Of a DNA stretch of 64,000 nucleotides, positions 58,255-64,000 are shown one piece after another. How positions within the stretch are numbered: the first letter of the stretch is position 1; every line of letters begins with the position of its first letter. Source of the stretch: Streptomyces sp. A0958 (GTDB lineage: Bacteria > Actinomycetota > Actinomycetes > Streptomycetales > Streptomycetaceae); NCBI RefSeq assembly GCF_004795035.1, contig NZ_SSBK01000013.1:106687-170686 (forward strand), in the 5' to 3' direction. The notes under the pieces were generated by a model. It searched no databases, was not told the DNA's origin, and was given only the letters and a program-made list of their open reading frames with translations. The position numbers were made by a program, and so were the translations under genes.

Positions 58255-59469
58255 TTGAGTACCGAAGCATTCGTCTACGACGCGATCCGCACCCCGCGCG
58301 GCCGCGGCAAGGTCAACGGCGCCCTGCACGGCACCAAGCCGATCGACCTCGTCGTCGGCCTGATCCACGAGCTCCGCGCCCGCTTCCCCGGCCTGGACCC
58401 GGCCGCCGTCGACGACATCGTCCTCGGCGTGGTCAGTCCGCTCGGCGACCAGGGGTCCGACATCGCCCGGATCGCCGCCATCGCGGCCGGGCTGCCGGAC
58501 ACCGTCGCCGGCGTCCAGGAGAACCGCTTCTGTGCCTCGGGCCTGGAGGCCGTCAACCTGGCCGCCGCCAAGGTGCGTTCGGGCTGGGAGGACCTCATCC
58601 TTGCGGGCGGCGTCGAGTCGATGTCCCGGGTGCCGATGGGCTCCGACGGCGGCGCCTGGGCGATGGACCCGATGACCAACTACGAGACGGGCTTCGCCCC
58701 GCAGGGCGTCGGCGCCGACCTCATCGCCACCATCGAGGGCTTCTCGCGCCGCGACGTGGACGAGTTCGCCGCGCTGTCGCAGGAGCGGGCCGCCGAGGCG
58801 TGGAAGGACAACCGCTTCGCGCGGTCGGTCGTCCCCGTCAAGGACCGCAACGGCCTCGTCGTCCTCGACCACGACGAGCACATGCGGCCCGGCACCACCG
58901 CCGACTCCCTCGCCTCGCTCAAACCCTCCTTCGCGACCATCGGTGAGATGGGCGGCTTCGACGCGGTGGCGCTCCAGAAGTACCACTGGGTCGAGAAGAT
59001 CGACCACGTCCACCACGCGGGCAACTCCTCCGGCATCGTGGACGGCGCCGCCCTCGTCGCCATCGGCTCCAAGGAGATCGGTGAGCGCTACGGCCTCACC
59101 CCGCGCGCCCGGATCGTCTCCGCGGCCGTCTCCGGCTCCGAGCCCACCATCATGCTCACCGGCCCCGCCCCCGCCAGCCGCAAGGCGCTCGCCAAGGCCG
59201 GCCTGACCATCGAGGACATCGACCTGGTCGAGATCAACGAGGCCTTCGCCGGAGTCGTCCTGCGCTTCGCCCGGGACATGGGGCTCTCCCTCGACAAGAT
59301 CAACGTCAACGGCGGCGCCATCGCGCTGGGCCACCCCCTGGGCGCCACCGGCGCGATGATCCTCGGCACGCTCATCGACGAGCTGGAGCGCCAGGACAAG
59401 CGCTACGGCCTCGCCACCCTGTGCGTGGGCGGCGGCATGGGCATCGCCACCGTCATCGAGCGTCTCTGA
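58255..59469 (+). CDS. fadA: acetyl-CoA C-acyltransferase (thiolase)
   Basis: The 404-aa thiolase has nucleophilic Cys in ENRFCASGLEAVNLAA (about residue 90), the GHP motif ALGHPLGATGAMI and the second Cys in TLCVGGGMGIA. Together they cleave 3-ketoacyl-CoA. The start is TTG 58255 (STEAFVYDAIRTPRG), chosen because AAAGG lies 8 bp upstream and no ATG/GTG precedes the domain. It lies 51 bp after the dehydrogenase and 31 bp before fadB. Confidence 0.95.
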   Translation: MSTEAFVYDAIRTPRGRGKVNGALHGTKPIDLVVGLIHELRARFPGLDPAAVDDIVLGVVSPLGDQGSDIARIAAIAAGLPDTVAGVQENRFCASGLEAVNLAAAKVRSGWEDLILAGGVESMSRVPMGSDGGAWAMDPMTNYETGFAPQGVGADLIATIEGFSRRDVDEFAALSQERAAEAWKDNRFARSVVPVKDRNGLVVLDHDEHMRPGTTADSLASLKPSFATIGEMGGFDAVALQKYHWVEKIDHVHHAGNSSGIVDGAALVAIGSKEIGERYGLTPRARIVSAAVSGSEPTIMLTGPAPASRKALAKAGLTIEDIDLVEINEAFAGVVLRFARDMGLSLDKINVNGGAIALGHPLGATGAMILGTLIDELERQDKRYGLATLCVGGGMGIATVIERL

Positions 59470-59500
59470 CCCTCCCTCTTCCTACGGAGAACACGAACCC

Positions 59501-61672
59501 ATGACCCAGAGCACGACCATCCGCTGGGAACAGGACGAGACCGGCGTCGTCACCCTCGTACTGGACGACCCCAACCAGTCCGCCAACACGATGAACCAGG
59601 CCTTCAAGGACTCCATCGCGGCCGTCGCCGACCGCGCCGAGGCCGAGAAGGACTCCATCCGCGGCATCATCTACACCTCCGCCAAGAAGACCTTCTTCGC
59701 GGGCGGCGACCTCAAGGACATGATCAAGGTCGGCCCCGAGAACGCGCAGGCCGCCTTCGACACCGGTACCGCGATCAAGAACTCGCTGCGCCGCATCGAG
59801 ACCCTCGGCAAGCCGGTCGTCGCCGCCATCAACGGCGCGGCCCTCGGCGGCGGCTACGAGATCGCGCTCGCCTCCCACCACCGCGTCGCCCTCGACGCGC
59901 CCGGCTCCCGCATCGGCCTGCCCGAGGTCACCCTCGGCCTGCTGCCCGCGGGCGGCGGCGTCACCCGCACCGTACGCCTCATGGGCATCGCCGACGCCCT
60001 GCTCAAGGTGCTCCTCCAGGGCACCCAGTACACCCCGCGGCGCGCGCTGGAGAACGGCCTGGTCCACGAGGTCGCCGCCACGCCCGAGGAGATGCTCGAC
60101 AAGGCCCGCGCCTTCATCGACGCGCACCCCGAGTCCCAGCAGCCCTGGGACGTCAAGGGCTACAAGATCCCCGGCGGCACCCCGTCGAACCCCAAGTTCG
60201 CCGCGAACCTGCCGGCCTTCCCGTCCAACCTGAAGAAGCAGCTCGCCGGCGCCCCCATGCCCGCGCCGCGCAACATCATGGCCGCCGCCGTCGAGGGCTC
60301 GCAGGTCGACTTCGAGACCGCCCTGACCATCGAGGCCCGGTACTTCACCGAGCTGGTCACCGGCCAGGTCTCCAAGAACATGATCCAGGCGTTCTTCTTC
60401 GACCTCCAGGCCGTCAACTCCGGCGCCAGCCGCCCCAAGGGCATCGAGGAGCGCCAGGTCCGCAAGGTCGCCGTTCTCGGCGCCGGGATGATGGGCGCGG
60501 GCATCGCCTACTCCTGCGCGAAGGCCGGCATCGAGGTCGTCCTCAAGGACGTCTCCACCGAGGCCGCAGCCAAGGGCAAGGCATACAGCGAGAAGCTGCT
60601 CGACAAGGCGCTCTCCCGGGGCCGTACGACCGAGGCCGGGCGCGACGAGCTGCTGGCCCGCATCACCCCGACCGGCGACCCGGCCGACCTCGCGGGCTGC
60701 GACGCGGTCATCGAGGCCGTCTTCGAGGACACCGGGCTCAAGCACCAGGTGTTCCAGGAGATCCAGGACATCGTCGAGCCGGACGCGCTGCTCTGCTCCA
60801 ACACCTCCACCCTGCCCATCACGGTGCTGGCCGAAGGCGTCGCGCGCCCCGCCGACTTCATCGGGCTGCACTTCTTCTCGCCCGTCGACAAGATGCCGCT
60901 GGTCGAGATCATCAAGGGCGAGAAGACCGGCGACGAGGCGCTGGCCCGCGCCTTCGACCTGGTCCGCCGGATCAAGAAGACGCCGATCGTCGTCAACGAC
61001 TCGCGCGGCTTCTTCACCTCGCGCGTCATCGGCCAGTTCATGAACGAGGGCGTCGCCATGGTCGGCGAGGGCGTCGAGCCAGCCTCCGTCGAGCAGGCGG
61101 CGGCCCAGGCGGGCTACCCGGCCAAGGTGCTCTCCCTCATGGACGAGCTGACCCTCACCCTGCCCCGCAAGATCCGCGAAGAGACCCGCAAGGCCGTCGA
61201 GGAGGCGGGCGGCACCTGGCCCGGCCACCCGGCGGACGCGGTGATCGACCGGATGGTCGACGAATTCGGCCGCCCCGGCCGCAGCGGCGGCGCCGGCTTC
61301 TACGAGTACGACGAGACCGGCAAGCGCACCCGCCTGTGGCCCGGCCTGCGCGAGCACTTCACGAAGCCGGAGACGGACATCTCGTTCACCGACATGCAGG
61401 AGCGGATGCTCTTCTCCGAGGCCCTGGACAGCGTCCGCTGCCTGGAGGAGAACGTGCTGATCACCGTCGCGGACGCCAACATCGGCTCCATCATGGGCAT
61501 CGGCTTCCCGCCGTGGACCGGCGGCGTGCTCCAGTACATCAACGGTTACGAGGGCGGCCTGCCCGGCTTTGTGACCCGCGCCCGGGAACTCGCCGAGCGC
61601 TACGGCGACCGCTTCCTGCCGCCCGCGCTGCTCGTGGAGAAGGCGGAGAAGGGCGAGACCTTCCACGACTGA
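59501..61672 (+). CDS. fadB: fatty acid oxidation complex alpha-type protein FadB
   Basis: The 723-aa bifunctional enzyme has an N-terminal enoyl-CoA hydratase (residues 1-about 300; INGAALGGGYEIALASHH is the CoA/oxyanion region and GLPEVTLGLLPAGGG follows with its catalytic Glu). It is joined to a 3-hydroxyacyl-CoA dehydrogenase (about 320-700; NAD motif VLGAGMMGAGIAYSCA, then IGLHFFSPVDKM and VNDSRGFFTSRV). With the thiolase gene upstream it makes a complete fadAB unit. Last gene of the operon, ended by a strong hairpin. Confidence 0.97.
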   Translation: MTQSTTIRWEQDETGVVTLVLDDPNQSANTMNQAFKDSIAAVADRAEAEKDSIRGIIYTSAKKTFFAGGDLKDMIKVGPENAQAAFDTGTAIKNSLRRIETLGKPVVAAINGAALGGGYEIALASHHRVALDAPGSRIGLPEVTLGLLPAGGGVTRTVRLMGIADALLKVLLQGTQYTPRRALENGLVHEVAATPEEMLDKARAFIDAHPESQQPWDVKGYKIPGGTPSNPKFAANLPAFPSNLKKQLAGAPMPAPRNIMAAAVEGSQVDFETALTIEARYFTELVTGQVSKNMIQAFFFDLQAVNSGASRPKGIEERQVRKVAVLGAGMMGAGIAYSCAKAGIEVVLKDVSTEAAAKGKAYSEKLLDKALSRGRTTEAGRDELLARITPTGDPADLAGCDAVIEAVFEDTGLKHQVFQEIQDIVEPDALLCSNTSTLPITVLAEGVARPADFIGLHFFSPVDKMPLVEIIKGEKTGDEALARAFDLVRRIKKTPIVVNDSRGFFTSRVIGQFMNEGVAMVGEGVEPASVEQAAAQAGYPAKVLSLMDELTLTLPRKIREETRKAVEEAGGTWPGHPADAVIDRMVDEFGRPGRSGGAGFYEYDETGKRTRLWPGLREHFTKPETDISFTDMQERMLFSEALDSVRCLEENVLITVADANIGSIMGIGFPPWTGGVLQYINGYEGGLPGFVTRARELAERYGDRFLPPALLVEKAEKGETFHD

Positions 61673-61678
61673 GCCGAC

Positions 61679-61728
61679 GCGCCGAGTGCCGTACCACCCC
61701 TCGCCCGGGGCGGTACGGCACTCGGCGC
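61679..61728. terminator. strong bidirectional hairpin terminator
   Basis: A 17-bp perfect stem (61679-61695 with 61712-61728), then one mismatch and four more GC pairs, with a 6-nt loop, lies between the convergent fadB and MerR genes. This is the strongest hairpin seen in the window. Confidence 0.85.
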
Positions 61729-61730
61729 GC

Positions 61731-62462
61731 TCACTGTGCGGTGAACGCCGCCCGCAGCTCCTCCTTCAGGGAGCGCTGGAAGGCGGTCACCAGCGCCTGG
61801 AGCACCATCGGCTGCATGTGCGCGGACAGCGACTTCATCGCCTTGACGTGTTCGGGGTCCGATTCCCGCTCCCGGTACGGGTTCCACACCTCGTCCCGGA
61901 AGAGCCGGGTCAGCTCCTGCGCGGCCGAACGGGTGTGCTCCATCAGAACCGTACGGGCGGCGAGGATCGTCTCGTGCGCGATCGGCACGTCGAGCAGCTC
62001 CACGCCGAGCCGCAGCAGTCCCGGGTCCAGCCGGTAGACGCCGTCCCCGGGCGCGGACCGCTCCAGCACCCCCATCGCGGCCAGCCGGTCGAGGTCCTGC
62101 TCACTGAGCGGACGCCCCGCCCGCCGCTCCAGCTCCGCCCGCGACGCGTCCTCCGCCGAGTCCGGCGCCCAGGACGCCACCAGGGCCCGGTGAATGGCCA
62201 GATCGTGGGCGCTGAGATCGGGCGGCAGCTGCTCCAGGTAACGTTCGATCGCGGCGAGCGTCATGCCCTGGTGCTGAAGCTCCTCGATGAGCGCCAGCCG
62301 CGAGAGGTGGCCGTGCCCGTAGTGCCCGACCCGGCGGGGCCCGATGACCGGGGGCGGCAGCAGCCCCCGCGTGCTGTAGAACCGCACCGTACGCACGGTC
62401 ACCCCGGCGCGAGCCGCCAGCTCGTCGACGGTGAGCTTCGGCTCCTCGGCCTCGGTCGCCAT
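61731..62462 (-). CDS. MerR-family regulator of beta-oxidation
   Basis: The 243-aa protein has an N-terminal MerR helix-turn-helix (TVDELAARAGVTVRTVRFYS and RGLLPPPVIGPRRVGHYG, about residues 10-50), a short dimerisation helix (ELQHQGMTLAAIERYLEQL) and a longer C-terminal effector domain of about 130 residues, as in acyl-CoA-responsive MerR proteins. It converges on fadB. CATCGATGT upstream of its own gene recurs before the operon, so it may control both. Confidence 0.9.
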   Translation of the reverse strand: MATEAEEPKLTVDELAARAGVTVRTVRFYSTRGLLPPPVIGPRRVGHYGHGHLSRLALIEELQHQGMTLAAIERYLEQLPPDLSAHDLAIHRALVASWAPDSAEDASRAELERRAGRPLSEQDLDRLAAMGVLERSAPGDGVYRLDPGLLRLGVELLDVPIAHETILAARTVLMEHTRSAAQELTRLFRDEVWNPYRERESDPEHVKAMKSLSAHMQPMVLQALVTAFQRSLKEELRAAFTAQ

Positions 62463-62540
62463 GTCCGCTCCTCGTGTCCGGCCTCGTGAGCGGGCCGCCA
62501 GGCGCGTGCCCCACTCGGTGCAACAGTATTGCTGTCTCAC

Positions 62541-62549
62541 CATCGATGT
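62541..62549. promoter_or_regulatory. CATCGATGT element upstream of the MerR gene
   Basis: The 9-mer is shared with 55869-55877 before the beta-oxidation operon. It lies 79 bp upstream of the MerR start in the divergent region with the macro-domain gene. Confidence 0.45.
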
Positions 62550-62598
62550 GAAAGTGGTTGCCCCGGCGGCTGTCAGTGGCGGCGCCTAGCCTGGACGC

Positions 62599-63074
62599 AT
62601 GTCCGGGATCACTTACGTACAAGGGGACGCGACCTCGCCCCGCGGCAAGGGCGTCAAGATGATCGTGCACGTCTGCAACGATCTCGGAGGCTGGGGCAAG
62701 GGCTCGTCCTGGCCCTCTCGCGCCGCTGGCCCGAACCGGAGGCGGCCTACCGCAGGTGGCACCGCGAGCGCGCGAGCAACGACTTCGGCCTCGGCGCGGT
62801 GCAGTTCGTCCAGGTGACCCCGTCCGTATGGGTGGCGAACATAGTGGGCCAGCACGGGATGCGCCGGGGCAGCAACGGCGCCCCGGTGCGCTACGAGGCC
62901 ATCGACACGGCATTGGGCACCGTGGCCGACCGGGCGCATGAGCTGGGGGTTTCGGTGCACATGCCCCGGATCGGCTGCGGGCTGGCGGGCGGCAGGTGGT
63001 CCCGCATCGAGCCGCTGATAGAAGCCCGTCTGACGGACCGGGGCGTCCCGGTGAGCGTGTACGACTTCGACTGA
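62599..63074 (+). pseudogene. macro-domain (Appr-1-p processing) gene with a frameshift
   Basis: Two overlapping frames together spell one macro-domain protein of about 158 aa. The first begins MSGITYVQGDATSPRGKG and VHVCNDLGGWGKG (ADP-ribose-binding loop). The second continues with LALSRRWPEPEAAYRRWH, VWVANIVGQHGM and HMPRIGCGLAGGRWSRIEPL. The join is at 62701-62706, where GGCTCG would restore the frame if one T were added (GGC TTC). Either one base is missing from the read or the gene is a recent pseudogene. Intact homologues bind ADP-ribose or remove it from targets. It is divergent from the MerR gene. Confidence 0.85.
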
Positions 63075-63145
63075 GAGTGCCGAGCACAAGCAGGCCGGCG
63101 GTGGCTCGGCCTTCCCCGGCCGGGCCGTGCGGCCGAGCGGTGAAC

Positions 63146-63183
63146 CACGTTCCGCGCGGACTGGTACAGGAATACGGAACGTG
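63146..63183. promoter_or_regulatory. 9-bp inverted repeat upstream of the TetR gene
   Basis: CACGTTCCG (63146-63154) is exactly inverted as CGGAACGTG (63175-63183), with a 20-bp AT-richer spacer. GGAAC-N10-GTTCC (63176-63195) overlaps it. This is a likely TetR autoregulatory operator 55 bp before the start. Confidence 0.6.
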
Positions 63184-63237
63184 TCACTCTGTTCCGGCTT
63201 CTATGGTGGGGTGAACCGGCGGAACGGGGGAGGGCCC

Positions 63238-63870
63238 ATGACGGCACGCAGCACCGACGAGATGTCCCCGGTCCCGGGGCTCGGCGGGGGAGCCGCGCCC
63301 TCCGACGCGCTGAGCGAGCAGATCCTGGACGCCGCGCGTGAGCAGTTCATGACCTTCGGGCTGCGCCGCTCGACCGTGGACGACGTCGCCAGGCGCGCCC
63401 GCGTCTCCCGGGTGACCGTGTACCGGCGGATCGGCAACAAGGACAGCCTCGTCTCGGCGTGCCTGTTGCGCGAGTACCGCCGGTTCGTCGTGGAGGTCGA
63501 CGAGGCCGTGGCGGCGCTGCCCACCACGGAGGACCGGCTGGTCGAGGGGTTCGCCGCGGTGCTGCGGCACATCCGCGAGCACCCGCTCATCGGCGGGCTG
63601 CTGCGGCTGGAGCCCGAGACCATGCTGCCGTTCCTGACCGTGGAGAGCGGACCGGCCTTCCTGGCGATCCGCGGCTACCTGGCGGGCCGGCTCCGCGAGG
63701 CCCGCCGCCTGGAAGGCCGGCCGGAGAGCGACCCGACACCCGTCGCCGAACTGATGGTGCGGATCACCGTCTCCTTCCTGCTCAACCCCGTCAGCTGCTT
63801 CGAGCTGGACGACGACACCCAGGTACGCGAGTTCGCCCGCCGCTGCCTGGCCCCGCTGCTCGCCGCCTGA
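63238..63870 (+). CDS. TetR-family transcriptional regulator
   Basis: The 210-aa protein has a Gly/Pro N-terminal arm, then a TetR helix-turn-helix (about residues 22-68: LSEQILDAAREQFMTFGLRR, quoted in part, and ARVSRVTVYRRIGNKDSLV). A helical ligand domain follows. ATG 63238 follows GGGGAGGG closely. Target genes are unknown: the gene before it is the broken macro-domain gene and the next one is convergent. The 3' end overlaps the convergent edge gene. Confidence 0.92.
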   Translation: MTARSTDEMSPVPGLGGGAAPSDALSEQILDAAREQFMTFGLRRSTVDDVARRARVSRVTVYRRIGNKDSLVSACLLREYRRFVVEVDEAVAALPTTEDRLVEGFAAVLRHIREHPLIGGLLRLEPETMLPFLTVESGPAFLAIRGYLAGRLREARRLEGRPESDPTPVAELMVRITVSFLLNPVSCFELDDDTQVREFARRCLAPLLAA

Positions 63871-64000
63871 GGGCTGTCCGGGCCGCCTCGTCCGGCAGCG
63901 GCTCCAGCGGCCGGCTGGGGGCCCAGTGCGGCCCGAGGTCGTCCAGCCGCCAGCCGAACGGGTACGAACGGGGCTGCGGCCGCGCGGGGAAGCGGCGCGG
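63791..64000 (-). CDS. C-terminal part of an unidentified gene (runs off the window)
   Basis: From the window edge the minus strand reads an open frame (SYPFGWRLDDLGPHWAPSRP) with almost pure G/C third positions from 64000 to about 63875. It continues to a TGA at 63791-63793 inside the TetR gene. The good codon bias stops where the TetR gene begins, so the true end may have been extended by loss of a stop. I do not recognise the family. Confidence 0.5.
   Translation of the reverse strand, partial: PRRFPARPQPRSYPFGWRLDDLGPHWAPSRPLEPLPDEAARTALRRRAAGPGSGGRTRVPGCRRPARSS

Overview
The window is chromosomal DNA of a Streptomyces-type actinomycete. The evidence is very high GC, almost exclusive G/C at codon third positions, frequent GTG starts, operons joined by ATGA/GTGA overlaps, and lineage markers: a conservon (cvnA-D plus a CYP157-like P450), an XRE/DUF397 pair, a WhiB protein, an SsgA-like sporulation protein and rare TTA codons in a few genes. 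No rRNA, tRNA, insertion sequence, prophage or CRISPR array was recognised.

Layout. 1-3.1 kb: xylose block, with xylB (edge) divergent from xylA and a ROK repressor downstream; a 39-bp tandem repeat lies between xylA and the repressor. 3.2-9.2 kb: DUF3105/DUF305 membrane-anchored pair, a small secreted protein, a DUF2510-scramblase protein, a VOC protein and a FUSC transporter coupled to a MarR regulator. 9.5-14.2 kb: conservon. 14.3-20.4 kb: GH4 glycosidase, HATPase/hypothetical pair, XRE-DUF397 pair, YchJ-like protein and a 14-TM exporter carrying a MarR-like tail.

20.5-43.3 kb reads as a lipid-handling region: ATP-grasp protein, acyl-CoA dehydrogenase plus SCP2 protein under a nested palindrome, a PucR-type regulator with two TTA codons, three secreted beta-rich proteins, and a complete mce lipid-import operon (ATPase, two YrbE permeases, six Mce proteins, four Mce-associated proteins) ending in a secreted lytic transglycosylase that also has a TTA codon. 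A motif of about 30 bp recurs in the same orientation upstream of two secreted-protein genes and the mce operon. My leading hypothesis is a developmentally controlled (bldA-dependent) lipid-import and envelope regulon. It rests on sequence motifs and gene order only.

43.3-55.7 kb: DNA ligase divergent from a LigD-type polymerase, two-domain laccase, SNF2 helicase, WhiB protein, GH46 chitosanase, acyl-ACP desaturase under its own palindrome, SsgA-like protein, YciI protein, endonuclease V and an enoyl-reductase-like protein. 55.9-62.5 kb: a beta-oxidation operon (CaiB-type CoA transferase/racemase, acyl-CoA dehydrogenase, thiolase fadA, fadB) with a convergent MerR regulator. 62.6-64 kb: a frameshifted macro-domain gene, a TetR regulator and the edge of a convergent gene.
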